From: Echinococcus granulosus
Lineage: Eukaryota > Platyhelminthes > Cestoda > Cyclophyllidea > Taeniidae
Reading direction: 5' to 3'
Length of the DNA stretch: 64,000 nt
Assembly: GCF_000524195.1 (NCBI RefSeq)
Contig: NW_020170393.1
Coordinates: 783,282 to 847,281 of the forward strand
The notes beneath the pieces are model-generated. The model worked only from the letters and a program-made list of their open reading frames with translations, did no database searches and had not been told where the DNA came from. Below are positions 53,701 to 61,909 of this stretch, one piece after another. The position numbers and the translations under genes are program-made. Position 1 is the first letter of the stretch. Each line of letters starts with the position of its first letter.

Positions 53701-55433
53701 TTTTACAAAAACGGGATGAGATGGTTCACAATCATCGGGTAGAAAACTTTTGAGATGTTATATTAAAAGCACCTTATTTCTAGGTTCTATGGCGATATTT
53801 GGGAATCTAAAGAAACTCTTCATGGTGTTTGTAGGCAAATAAGGAGAACGTAACCATTCGTGACTTTATTTCCCAATAGAGTGAAATCAACCGAATAAAA
53901 GGAAAATATTTTTACTATGGTTGTATAAGGTTTAACACCACTACTAATCCCCAGCACAATTGGTGCTTTTGTAGGTGCTGGTACCATTCACAGTAGCTGA
54001 TTTTGAGTAAACTACATGTCACTAAAGGAGCATTTAATAAAGCGCTTCCTATCTCAACGGGTTTATGTCGCTATTTTTTGACACGAACTCATCCAATCAT
54101 GTGCAAAGTCCTAATTACTTGATAGTTTCCGGTCTGCTAAAAAAACAATGCCATGGTTTCAAAACACAGCACTTTTCTAATTACGCAGACGTTCAACTGC
54201 ACACAAGTGCATTTACTTTAGTTCACCAAGTGAATTCCACATTTCCTGGCATTCCACTTGAAAAAATGATTCCTTAATTCCGACTTCTAAGCATCCCATT
54301 TCCAAAGGCACGGCTCACTAAATAAGCTTAAAACAGTTTTATTGCTATTTGCGAATGATGGCCGATAAATAACGGAATATCGGGATTAAAAATGTCCTTA
54401 GATCACACTGTTAACACAAGCGTGACACGATACTCAACATGGAGTTGACCCAAATGTCTACTTGGTTTTTTTGGAAGAAATAAAAAACCAAAAGTCACAC
54501 AAACTAGGGTGAAAAGAAACCAGCTTTATTTTTGCTCAAATAATTTCTGAAACTACCTCAAACATCAGCAACTTATTATTTGGGCTGTGTCCTTCATATA
54601 TTTAACCCGTTAATTAAGTGAAAGACACTTATCCCTCTTTTAGGTGTTGGATATACACATAGTAGATGTGCACTACGGAGTAGTGCACCGAATGCTTATT
54701 TAAAGGGTCCTCGTCTATGCGTCCACAAACGTTTTTACGCATTTTATCTAAATTAATCACGAATGCACTTTGTCTGACCCACTTTCTCAATGTTACGGTC
54801 GTTTTTTGTCAAAATAAGTGACACTCACCCAGAAGCATTTGAAGAAAATCCGTAGATGCAAATATGGCCACTTTTGCGCTGAAGAATTCGCCCGTAAAAC
54901 GATTTTTTGTTCCAATTACCAGGTATTCTAGTGCCTTGCGCAAATCCTAATAGGGTATGGTAAATAGAGGAGAACGAACGTACGCTTCTAAGAGTGGCTA
55001 GAACTCGAACTCTGCCCTTCTGCAGGCCACTGCAGATATGCCAACTGTGTTGATGGCCAGGAAAGTCCCGACTCTCCACATCGAATCTACCGTAATTGCG
55101 CAGTTGCAGCAACTGCCCGGGATTTAGACGACGACTTTTATGTTGCTCGTCCTTCGCAAGAACTTGATACTCTTCAAAGTCTTGGTGCACGAACAGATCA
55201 CCAACATCGGGGGCCTCGTTTCGGTTGTTGAGACTGGGAGTAAGTTGAGAAGGCGGCAAGCTAACAGACCAATCGGCCCACGTGAAGAGAGTCCTCTCAA
55301 CCAGTGTGAGAATGTGTGAAAGGCATTCACTTTGAACCTCTGGAGGAATGTGAGGCAGGGAGCCGTTGGCGAAAAGAGACTTTTTCAGCGGTTTCGGTAT
55401 GCGACATATACCGGGATCTAGTAGGGACTCCAT
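14151..55433 (-). CDS. Large multi-exon gene, multi-pass membrane protein, family not recognised
   Basis: I joined 19 exons by hand: 54984-55433, 54829-54946, 50959-51056, 46247-46324, 44674-44860, 43336-43367, 42327-42420, 41085-41272, 38903-39007, 35398-35670, 34744-34866, 31288-31591, 29327-29613, 26029-26141, 23933-24049, 22646-22721, 19177-19736, 15874-16299, 14151-14769. Every intron is GT-AG and all 18 junction phases match, giving 4,248 coding bases and 1,415 residues. The start ATG follows an in-frame TGA by two codons. Residues 1-450 look like a soluble helical region. Hydrophobic segments cluster at about 560-576, 624-678 and 705-733. A helical charged stretch follows at 780-881. 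Residues 882-1140 are low-complexity and probably disordered, a helical block precedes 1210, and the tail is acidic. The middle places it in a membrane, but I recognise no named family and give no function. Eight TRIM copies sit in its introns, all antisense. Confidence 0.85.
15874..16299 (-). CDS. 19-exon gene, exon 18 (residues 1068-1209)
   Basis: The first two thirds are low-complexity. The end is a basic, helical block containing CRDALWACVIRTMTRKWRLN and ENIGRLIHPVEIVLNMHS. The acceptor is CTTTTTTAG and the donor GTAGTT, phase 2 at both ends. Confidence 0.85.
16505..17229 (+). mobile_element. TRIM-type LTR element, 5'-truncated copy
   Basis: Carries the internal blocks shared by the family (AGCAACACTAGTGGTGGAC, TTCGTTACGGGGCTGTCTAC, TTGCCAAGAGGGATTAATGA) and a complete 3' LTR from about 17047 to 17229 ending GGGGCGCTACA. 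The 5' LTR is missing. It lies in the intron between exons 17 and 18, antisense to the gene. Confidence 0.85.
18217..18399 (+). mobile_element. TRIM solo LTR, diverged
   Basis: A single copy of the TRIM LTR with the blocks CTTGTTTAACCCTCGGTCTTGG, GCCTCCGGGCCATGCCAGTA and ATGTCTTCTCTCGTCTTC. No internal region adjoins it, so it is probably a solo LTR left by recombination. It lies in the intron between exons 17 and 18. Confidence 0.85.
19177..19736 (-). CDS. 19-exon gene, exon 17 (residues 882-1067, disordered)
   Basis: Starts VRQKGIVSRFAQVVPPTP and runs through a Pro/Thr/Ser-rich region and an acidic region (DVDLDDSEVESSSG) to ALQEAAAARNN with the donor GTTGGC. It enters in phase 0 and leaves in phase 2. 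Confidence 0.85.
21560..21650 (+). pseudogene. Possible tRNA-Ser(UGA) relic
   Basis: GTGGA-CTTGAAA-TCCAC forms a perfect five-pair anticodon stem with a seven-base loop and anticodon TGA, as in tRNA-Ser(UGA). It is preceded by a D-arm-like ACTGGCTAAAGAG. No paired acceptor stem or canonical T arm (GTTCGAA) can be found, so at best this is a degenerate copy or part of a tRNA-derived repeat. Confidence 0.3.
22646..22721 (-). CDS. 19-exon gene, exon 16 (residues 856-881)
   Basis: Encodes RREALQPNFPRCQANRIKLS and ends ASDLQ with the donor GTTAGT. It enters in phase 2 and leaves in phase 0. Confidence 0.85.
22869..22885. repeat. Short (CATC)n microsatellite
   Basis: About four tandem CATC units within an intron of the 19-exon gene. 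Confidence 0.8.
23933..24049 (-). CDS. 19-exon gene, exon 15 (residues 817-855)
   Basis: Encodes SLAESLAWLSLSPVEKGIF and ends IHLRVK. The acceptor is CCTTTTTAG and the donor GTGAGT. Phase 2 at both ends matches exons 14 and 16. Confidence 0.85.
26029..26141 (-). CDS. 19-exon gene, exon 14 (residues 780-816)
   Basis: Encodes ARLADVCAILAGQLESVELE and ends EPIKAY. The acceptor is CTTCTAG and the donor GTATGC, leaving in phase 2. Confidence 0.85.
27282..28332 (+). mobile_element. TRIM-type LTR element, near full length
   Basis: A 5' LTR begins GGTAATACGTTGGCTG and ends GGGGCGCTGCA near 27434. A non-coding internal part of about 700 bases follows, then a 3' LTR from about 28141 to 28332 ending GGGCGCTGCA. 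The two LTRs are clearly diverged, indicating an old insertion. No open frame for reverse transcriptase or capsid exists. It lies in the intron between exons 13 and 14, antisense to the gene. Confidence 0.9.
29327..29613 (-). CDS. 19-exon gene, exon 13 (residues 684-779, membrane segments)
   Basis: Starts ATHPNSLLPILEAFIWHL with a hydrophobic region at about 705-733, then a loop with DNYILQRRAGPGLSPMHFYK just before the donor GTGAAT. The acceptor CTCTAG lies behind a long pyrimidine tract. It enters in phase 1 and leaves in phase 0. Confidence 0.88.
31288..31591 (-). CDS. 19-exon gene, exon 12 (residues 583-683, membrane segments)
   Basis: Starts GYIYYTNEKQCPTLRSR. About 55 almost continuous hydrophobic residues (624-678) span two or three membrane passes before the end at LWDFYKP. 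The acceptor is TGATCTCAG and the donor GTAGGT, leaving in phase 1. Confidence 0.88.
31880..32990 (+). mobile_element. TRIM-type LTR element, near full length
   Basis: The 5' LTR spans about 31880-32070 and the 3' LTR about 32797-32990. Both contain a TTTGTTTA...GGTTTTGGTAAT block, a CCATTGTACC block and a terminal GGGCGC. The internal 0.7 kb has no coding capacity. By eye the LTRs differ at roughly a quarter of positions. It lies in the intron between exons 11 and 12, antisense. Confidence 0.92.
34744..34866 (-). CDS. 19-exon gene, exon 11 (residues 542-582, first membrane segment)
   Basis: Starts PEYGVVKHWVFKSSTRY, followed by the hydrophobic segment WHAFFVATLVLLI (about residues 560-576), and ends SSQLFL. 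The acceptor is TTTCTAG and the donor GTAGGT, phase 0. Confidence 0.85.
35398..35670 (-). CDS. 19-exon gene, exon 10 (residues 451-541)
   Basis: Starts RESRIRAELIKTSMSPDNRF, contains RHWRVYRRDTIFPHH and a Ser/Pro stretch, and ends YNIVRL. The acceptor is CTTTTACAG and the donor GTGAAA, phase 0 at both ends. Confidence 0.85.
36216..37162 (+). mobile_element. TRIM-type LTR element, near full length
   Basis: The 5' LTR starts TGTATTAATTATTTGTTTAA. It is followed by a candidate primer binding site TGGTAGCGGAAAG (36408-36420), the internal region, a polypurine tract AAAAGAGGAGGAGGG (about 36978-36992) and the 3' LTR from about 36997 to 37162. PBS and PPT place the element's sense on the + strand. 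It lies in the intron between exons 9 and 10, antisense to the gene. Confidence 0.92.
38903..39007 (-). CDS. 19-exon gene, exon 9 (residues 416-450)
   Basis: Encodes AHRFDVHRSVIEKCKQLG and ends LLFLTE. The acceptor is CCTTTTTCAG and the donor GTAAGT, phase 0 at both ends, matching exons 8 and 10. Confidence 0.8.
39532..40612 (+). mobile_element. TRIM-type LTR element, nearly complete
   Basis: The 5' LTR lacks its first bases (starting at TCACTCTCGGTTTTGG) and ends GGGGCGCTACA near 39691. The internal region ends in a fine polypurine tract AAAAGAGGAGAGGGG (40412-40426), and the 3' LTR runs from TGCAATACG at 40430 to about 40612. No open frame of note. It lies in the intron between exons 8 and 9, antisense. 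Confidence 0.92.
41085..41272 (-). CDS. 19-exon gene, exon 8 (residues 353-415)
   Basis: Starts AQALIQEATFSLAVMESK, contains HPILWGIPQWRKEQ and ends KTAFMR with the donor GTAAGG, phase 0. Confidence 0.85.
42327..42420 (-). CDS. 19-exon gene, exon 7 (residues 322-352)
   Basis: Encodes IICARGLREYAKRLFKAMKE and ends HAINPTI. The acceptor is ATTTAG and the donor GTAACA, leaving in phase 1. The peptide is basic and helical in character. Confidence 0.85.
43336..43367 (-). CDS. 19-exon gene, exon 6 (32-base microexon, residues 311-321)
   Basis: This 32-base exon encodes RAGKPNAEIKD. The acceptor is CGCTTCAG and the donor GTAAGT. It restores phase 0 between exons 5 and 7; skipping it would shift the frame. 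Confidence 0.75.
44105..44121. repeat. (CA)n microsatellite
   Basis: About eight tandem CA units in the intron between exons 5 and 6 of the 19-exon gene. Confidence 0.9.
44674..44860 (-). CDS. 19-exon gene, exon 5 (residues 249-310)
   Basis: Starts GQEGQPPLPPFAFITPSKLP and ends NLYISLK with the donor GTAAGT. It enters in phase 0 and leaves in phase 1. Confidence 0.85.
46247..46324 (-). CDS. 19-exon gene, exon 4 (residues 223-248)
   Basis: Encodes TTNRQVLEAFWSFAERVSYL and ends PENINL. The acceptor is AATCTTTCAG and the donor GTGAGT, phase 0 at both ends. Confidence 0.85.
46580..47637 (+). mobile_element. TRIM-type LTR element, near full length
   Basis: The 5' LTR runs from about 46580 to 46772, followed by the candidate primer binding site TGGTAGTGGAAAGC (46779-46792). 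After the non-coding internal region the 3' LTR runs from TGTAATGCGTTGG (47466) to GCGCTACA (about 47637). It lies in the intron between exons 3 and 4, antisense to the gene. Confidence 0.92.
50418..50622 (+). mobile_element. TRIM solo LTR
   Basis: A single LTR from CGTAATACGTTAGCTGTTCG to GGGACGTTGCA, without internal sequence on either side. It lies in the intron between exons 3 and 4 in the same orientation as all other copies. Confidence 0.88.
50959..51056 (-). CDS. 19-exon gene, exon 3 (residues 190-222)
   Basis: Encodes DLLIGLPHVHHEDIDRR and onward to GDLTVK. The acceptor is GTGCTGTAG and the donor GTGCGT, entering in phase 1 and leaving in phase 0. Confidence 0.85.
52600..52618. repeat. 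(TG)n microsatellite
   Basis: About nine tandem TG units in the intron between exons 2 and 3 of the 19-exon gene. Confidence 0.9.
52829..52928. other. Assembly gap (100 N)
   Basis: Exactly 100 N inside the intron between exons 2 and 3 of the 19-exon gene. The true size is unknown. Exon phase is continuous across it, so no exon need be missing. Confidence 0.99.
54829..54946 (-). CDS. 19-exon gene, exon 2 (residues 151-189)
   Basis: Starts DLRKALEYLVIGTK after the acceptor CCCTATTAG and ends FLQMLL with the donor GTGAGT, phase 1. It is separated from exon 1 by an intron of only 37 bases. Reading through that intron stays open but gives a less protein-like frame and the wrong phase for exon 3. 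Confidence 0.8.
54984..55433 (-). CDS. 19-exon gene, exon 1 (residues 1-150)
   Basis: Begins MESLLDPGICRIPKP at the ATG 55433-55431. An in-frame TGA lies two codons upstream, so this is probably the true start unless an untranslated exon is spliced in. Ends ATLRS with the donor GTACGT, phase 0. Confidence 0.8.
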
Positions 55434-56842
55434 CAAACCTCAGTCATTCAGGCTCGCACATCTAAAATTGACCGGATCGCAGACAAGTATGATGTCAGAG
55501 TCATAAAACGGAGTATTTTTGGTGGTAGTGTGATTCAAGATTCTCTTTATGAAAGGAGTACGGGAAATCCTCCGATATATGAAGCTGTTTTGGACAGTCA
55601 ATTGTACAGTTGCGCAACCACTATATCAGCAAAAATATGGGCATTCGCAAGCAAAAGAGATAAAGTAAAATTTTTGTAATAATGACACAACTCAAAATAA
55701 TTGTCCAACGCACATAGCATATACGTATATTTTGAGCAATACGAGACGCACACCTTTATAATTTTGGTGATGACGTTTACAATGTGTGTAAAGTATAAAT
55801 GCATCAAAAAAGATAAACGTTAGGCTACCTAATTAAATACGTTCACATAATTTGAGAGAAAGCTCTAGTGGAGATATGAAATTTAATGCTCAGGGAAAAA
55901 ACACCCCATGAGTATTTGACTCGAAAGTCAACCATTACTCTGCCAAAATCTACTTATTAAGCGAATTTATTCAAGACCTCAATGACGAAGTACACATTTC
56001 ATTACCAGAGAAGATTAACAAACCGATGTCCTTTAATTTCGTGGTTCAAGGACAAATGGTTTTAAAATCGACTATAGGTAAAAGGGAGGACGATGAGTGG
56101 CTGGAAGAGCATCATTATCAAAGACCGCACGTAAAAAAAAATCAGTGGGAAATAAAAGTATAGGCGAGGTCTTACTTCTTTCTTTTAGCAAAGAATCCAA
56201 AAAAAGAGTTCCTCTAGCAGAATGAGATGCAAGAAAGGCCCCAATAATTGCCAGAAGTTGGTTACAAAACTTTAAAAGCATGCAGATAGAAACTTAAAAA
56301 AGACGTTATTTACCTTAGTAACAAAAAGATAGGTTATCCAGCTGTAACTAAAAAGGGCATTAGCAGCGCACACTCTTATCAGACATTTTGTGATGAGAAT
56401 AGACATGCGATATATTGTTTTTTGCCTTACATTAAAAGAGTTAGAGTCGATGCAAGGCAGCCTCAACTATCTTGACCCACAAGTTATTAGCAATAAATTA
56501 TTCCCAACTAACAAGTGCTCTTCGACGACTAAAAATAATTTAACAATTTGCAAACTACGAAAAATTGTTATTGGTTTTGCAGTTTATGCTTTGCCGTCTC
56601 TTTTTTTGATATTTTTTCTTAACGGTATTGCTTATAGCATCTGGATTTTTGAAATCAAACGTCAACCAATCATTCCCGGGCGCCATCTTTGTACTCTGCC
56701 TTCTGTCGTGTTCCCAAAGTCACCTTTGGTTTTTCCTAGATATAGACACAATCTTATTTCTCCTTATCTTCTATACGTCTGCTGTTGCGCTTTAATCCCT
56801 ATTTCTTCTCATCGCACCAGGTCAGACTGAACAGCAATAGCA
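55434..56842. promoter_or_regulatory. Divergent intergenic region between two genes
   Basis: This stretch separates the start of the 19-exon gene (- strand) from the probable start of the compact + strand gene, so it should hold both promoters, and possibly untranslated exons. It is AT-rich. I found no clear TATA box at a convincing distance from either start and no shared motif I can name. Confidence 0.45.
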
Positions 56843-57910
56843 ATGGACTTTGCATCAAAGGTGCCCTTTTTCTACATTTCCACAAGCACATTTTTCTAGA
56901 TTTTTATTGTCCTTAGCCCACAACTTGAAGAAGCGAAGTTATGTGACGGAATCACGGAACTTCAACTGCAGAACTATCTAGTACCCTCGCTGCCTCTTTC
57001 CTGTCTGGTGGATGACGATTTTATCGCTGGCTTTTGTCATAGAGGTGTACTTTGTGTTTGAATCTTTGGTGGAATCATTTATGAATTGTATTTCCACTTG
57101 TTGCTACTTTTGTGGACTGTCTTGCGTTTACTGCCCTACGTCACTGTTAGTTGATTTTTTTGTATCAGATTATGGCCTACGTACTTGTTTCGGTCTAATC
57201 CACCCATTATTTGCTCGTCACCTGTTTGTATTATGTGATCATGGTAATAACAAAACTGGCTACTTTGGCTCCTGGTTGCCCCTTATGCATTGTTTATTTG
57301 ATGGTGTTGTTAATTTGTGCTCTAGGTATCGTGGATATCATTCCTTTGGCTCATCACAATGATCTGGAGGTCTTTGTTAGGAAAAGTAAGCATTTTTTAA
57401 GTAGGGTCTTATTTCCACCATTCTCACAAGAACCTCTCTGCTAACTATACTATACCTATTCTGCATTTGTTCATTCGCCTTTCCGCATATAAAGTCAGCG
57501 TTCTTCAATGAGAAATTTACCATGGCCAGTTTCCCATATTTCCAGACATGCTGACCATCAATATGTCAGCTTCTGTCTACTCCGCTTTTGGACTGGCAGG
57601 TGTCAAGTTCATGTGCAACAACCGAAAGATGTACCGTAAGTTTCTAACTCCGCTTGTTGCCATCCCCTCTGAGCGTGTCTACTTGTTGCTTTATAAGTAA
57701 TATATATAACCGTGCATGAAAGTGTCTTTATTTCTACAAGAATGGGAGATAGAGCCTGCTGCACGCTATTTTTACGTAGAGCTTTTTTTATTAGCTTTGT
57801 ATTTTATTTTGAACCTAATTTCCTCGGTTGTTGTCTTTGCCTGTGCGTTGAAGCAAAGGTTCGCAAGTGGCCTGCCACCGGGCGGTGTTGAACCGAGGGA
57901 AGCCGCGGTA

Positions 57911-57941
<31 letters not shown>

Positions 57942-59350
57942 CTCCGGTGGAATAACCGGTGTGCTGGACTTGCTCCAGGCCTATCTTTGCAGGGTGCAGG
58001 CCTTCTCGTTGTGTCCTCCTACTCCGCGAGGACGCGTCGATGATAGTGGCCTACCCAAGGTCGAACTACAAGACAAACTTTGGGGTGGGGGCGGGTTGGG
58101 TTTGGGCGTGGAGCCTTGGTTACCCTCTCTCCTCTCTCGCGCAGACTTCAACATTCACCTGGGTTGGCCAACCTTCAAGCGCAATGACAATGCGCATATG
58201 CGACTGCGCAACTTCTTCAACAGTGAGGAGGTCACCTCTCGACGCCCGCCCGGTCCTTGTGTAGTGCGCTGGGCGGTGAACAAAAATATTGACTGGACGC
58301 GAGTTGAGAACGGCGGGTTGCCGGAGGCACCGCACCCCTACTCCTTGGCCCGTTTTCTGGCTCCCGACTTCCGCATTGTAAGTCCTCCCTCCAGTAGAAA
58401 GGATGACTCGCCATTCGGTTTCCACTACATTGTGGTAAATTCTGAAAGTAACAAACATATGCGCTTGAATTTTCGGCACCGTTTCAGCATCTTTATTTTT
58501 GGGAAGCCGATAGTGAAGAGGAGTATGTGTGGCCTTTTTGAGTTGCTTTGATTCTTTTTCCTTGCGGCAAGTGGTTTGCCACCCGAGAGATTTGGTAGCT
58601 TTGAGCACAGGATCCAATGAATATGATGATTGACGACGAGGTAACTTTTAACGCATTATTTTGCCTTCAGGCCATCCCCACAGTAGAAGTGTGTAACCTA
58701 GAGGCCGGAGCTGAAGTCCCACGATTTATCGAAGCAAACTCCTCCGTCGATCATCCATCGGGCTCCTCAGTTGATCATGAGTCTGCTCGCATCGCGCACT
58801 CCACTCTTCAACAGATGGCCGCCGGTGTCTATCCTGCAAAGTGAGTCGAACTTGATTCATTTTGCGCATTTCTGCTTATGTCAAGTTACTGTTTTTTTTC
58901 TCCCACTTCAGTGACAGTTACTTGTCCCCCCTGTCTTCGCGTCGTGTGTCGGCTTTTGCGCCGGGCGAGGCGATTTGTCTGCGGGGCGCAACAATCCTCA
59001 CCATTTCTGGGATCTTCACTTTAGAGCAATGCCAAAAGTTGGAGGATCTACTAACGTAAGTTCTAATTCACCCAAATGATGGTTATGATGATGACGTGCT
59101 CTTTTAATTTACCCTTGACCCTTCGTGCCTCAGTGAGGTGGTGCGCACCAGCCCGTCAGAGAACTCGGTGGCTTTTTTCGCAAGCCGTCAGATCGAGTCG
59201 GATTGGTTCCCCTCAATTACGGAGAAGAAGAAGGATGGCCACTCCCCGGTCTTCTTCCAAAAGCTCCTGGCTCCTGTCTTTACGGCCAGTCGACCCTACG
59301 TGCTGACGCTCAACTTTGTACCTGAGTTGACCTGCGAGATCAAGGAGTAG
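56843..59350 (+). CDS. Compact multi-exon gene, product not recognised
   Basis: Exons read as 56972-57044, 57326-57385, 57546-57635, 57741-57775, 57854-57926, 57993-58094, 58145-58377, 58671-58840, 58912-59055 and 59134-59350 (stop TAG). All are GT-AG with matching phases and give 399 codons including the stop. The start is uncertain. ATGGACTTTGCATCAAAG at 56843-56860 followed by GTGCCC joins in phase 0 to an acceptor at 56971. An alternative acceptor at 56916 would need an upstream exon ending in phase 2. The peptide contains VDDDFIAGFCHRGIVDIIPL, SVYSAFGLAGVKFMCNN, HLGWPTFKRNDNAHMRLRNF and, near the end, LTISGIFTLEQCQKLEDLLT. It looks like a soluble conserved protein, but I cannot name a family. 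Introns are short (50-293 bases) and T-rich, unlike the neighbour's. No AATAAA was seen close after the stop; the nearest noticed is at 60696-60701. Confidence 0.8.
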
Positions 59351-61823
59351 GCTGTCTCATTCCCTCTCCTATACATGTACATTTTTATCGGTGTTTTATC
59401 TATTATCGGAGGGAAAATGGGACAATTTTATCTAAGGTACGATAATATTTTCTGTGAAGTTTGCTATTTCATGCTCCAAGAACAGGATTGGGCTAGTGGT
59501 TTCTTCGTTTTGGGCCATGAATGTTGCTTTTTGGCTAGTGTTTCTACGAAAAGGGATTGGCAAATGGAGTATGCTTGTTGTGGAATATCGTTTGGCTTTT
59601 TCACAATCGCTTGATTACTTTCCAATGCAGTTCTCCCTGCAACCTCTGCCAGACCCCCAGCATATACTACCACTACTAGGTAACAGCCTCCCTATGCTTT
59701 AGATTCATACATTCGTCTTCGGTCTTGCCTCCCAGTTAGCTGCAAATCGCACAATAACCTGTTAGGGCCGAAACAGAAGCTAAAATCGCGCTTGAGTCGA
59801 GAAAAGGACTTTGTAGTTAACTGATGTTTGTTTAACTGTGAGTTATTAATTCTTAAGGAGTCTGCTTCCTTCTTAGTTGTACAATCTTGAAGCCGTCCTC
59901 ATAGCCTTCAAGATCTATACAGTAGCGTACTACCCTTTTGTATTGGAGTCCCCTGTTGCGAATTCAGAAAAGTCTGATGGTTCTCTCCGGTGTTTGCACA
60001 TTCCCCTATTCTTCGACTTCCTACTCAAGAGCTATTAGTTGCTTCCTGAGCGTTTTTACGTTGCCATTTCTACTAGTAGCCCACGGAACTGTTCCAAATC
60101 CAATAATCCAACACTCGGGAGATCACGTACCTGGATGGGTTGGTGTTAGCAACGGTGAAATATTAGAAATGAGAAATTGATCGCTAATAATTATGGCTCA
60201 GAGTAATGGTACTTAACTATCCGGCCTCTTTCACCCCCTTACGGACCAACCTTTGTGACTATGGCATGGATCTACTCACCCTGACCATGGCACTAGTGGC
60301 CTCTGCACGCCCATAATGAAGCTCACTTCCGATGCCTTGGAGACAGATCGGAGGTTTCGATAGCAGAGTTGCGAATAGTAAAGACAAATTTATGTTCTAG
60401 ATAGTTCCAGCCTCCATTCTAGTACCATGATGGTTTTGTGATATATTTGCCCTTTAATCAATCATACGGCACTCGCCCCCTTCGCATTACCTGTCGCATG
60501 GATGGACTTCAGTGAAAAAATTACAAGTTCAAAAGTAGTTGGGTCATAAGATTTTTGAGCAGTTAGCAGTCCAATTCCGAGATTTCAAAGAGTCTGGACC
60601 AAGCCCTGAAGTATAAAACTACGCGTCAACTCCAGGCAAGCAGTTATACCAACTTCTGCAGCAAGAGGAGATAAATTTGCTGCTTGAAAATGGACAATAA
60701 AAGCGTGAAAGTTCTTAATTCTCCGCTGTATATTCTCTGAAGGTACTTCAAAAATGCGTGGGGACAGTCATTGTTCGAGACCATGGATTATCCAGGTTGA
60801 AAAGAGTGCATCCATTGGTTAGCCTGACAGAATCGGTGCTCCTTCGTCAACTTCTTGTCATTCATTTTTGCAATACGGTCGAAATGGTGACCGGAAATGT
60901 TACGAAACCGTCATGGTTTAAAATTAGTGTTGCGTACAACCCTATTTCAAATGCAACCGGGACTTGCGGGCTTCTCAAAGTAATGCAAGTAACTAATTTC
61001 AGGAAGTGGCAACATAATTCTATGCTACAGTGATGTGCTTGTCCCTGCGTTCAATCAGTGTCTACAAAGAGTCATTGCGGTTGTACCACCCCAGGGCAGC
61101 CTATCTACCTTGAGACCCAGCGCGCAATTTCACACAGGTGAGTGCGTTCCACCCACTGACAGAATATTCACGGGCATGCAGGGCTGAGAGGTACCAAGGT
61201 CGACGTGTCATGGCCATCTTCTGAGCATGAGTTTCCCACCGCTGGTGCCTTTGTCAATATCAGCTGTTTCTGTGCCTCCATTAACGAGAAACTGCATCAT
61301 CGCCCACTGTCCCATCACTTCCGCTAAGAATCTTGACCTTACGACCTTACCCTCCTCTGTGTGTGATTCGCCTCTCACACAGCTCTGACGAAGTCACTCA
61401 CACTTCTGGTCCTCCAGCACTTTTGTAGGCCATAATAAAGCCACTTCCAGACTCTTTTCTTAATAATCATGTCCAGGAGTCACTCGCAGGTTAAGATGGT
61501 AACAGCGGAGAGCGTGCTTGGAGTTACTGTCAGGAGTTGTCTAAATCTATTGGGTGACGTGATAATGAACAAATGTCCCTCTTCGTGTTCAATTAATGGG
61601 CCATTGTATCGTCGTGGTCGCACTGTGTACCGCCAATTGTCCAACCCTTAAAATACGCCTATCTTGATGCACAATTGGGTAGAGGTTAAAGAATCTTATT
61701 TAACTCAGGTTTTCAAATGGCCATAACTCCAGTGGTTGGGTGTTTCATTGCCCGAAAGCAATAATATCTACAACGATGCTATTATGAGTACTAAAAAACT
61801 GCAAGCCAATGCAAATCATGAAC
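59351..61823. other. Intergenic, no gene seen
   Basis: This lies between the 3' ends of the compact + strand gene and the forkhead gene (convergent). It should contain the 3' UTR of the former. A + strand AATAAA lies at 60696-60701. Open frames up to 91 codons show no family likeness or splice context. Confidence 0.4.
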
Positions 61824-61829
61824 TTTATT
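61824..61829 (-). terminator. Polyadenylation signal of the forkhead gene
   Basis: AATAAA on the - strand, about 80 bases after the TGA stop at 61910-61912. Confidence 0.75.
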
Positions 61830-61909
61830 ACTGTCGCATACAAAATTTACTTGTATAATAAATACGTGCAAAAAATCTTCACCATAATTAGAAGAAAGGA
61901 CTTCACACT

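Noticed and set aside
57211..57444. Hydrophobic frame upstream of the exon at 57326
   Set aside because: The hydrophobic part falls in a T-rich intron. The phase of the preceding exon fits only the acceptor at 57325.
58120..58617. 165-codon - strand open frame
   Set aside because: It is a shadow of the largest exon of the compact + strand gene, whose splice sites and phases agree.
59810..59850. TGTTTGTTTAACTGTGAG resembling the start of a TRIM LTR
   Set aside because: The match stops after about 12 bases, and none of the later LTR blocks follow.
60758..61033. 91-codon + strand open frame after the compact gene
   Set aside because: No splice borders, no family likeness and no link to the upstream gene, which already has a stop.
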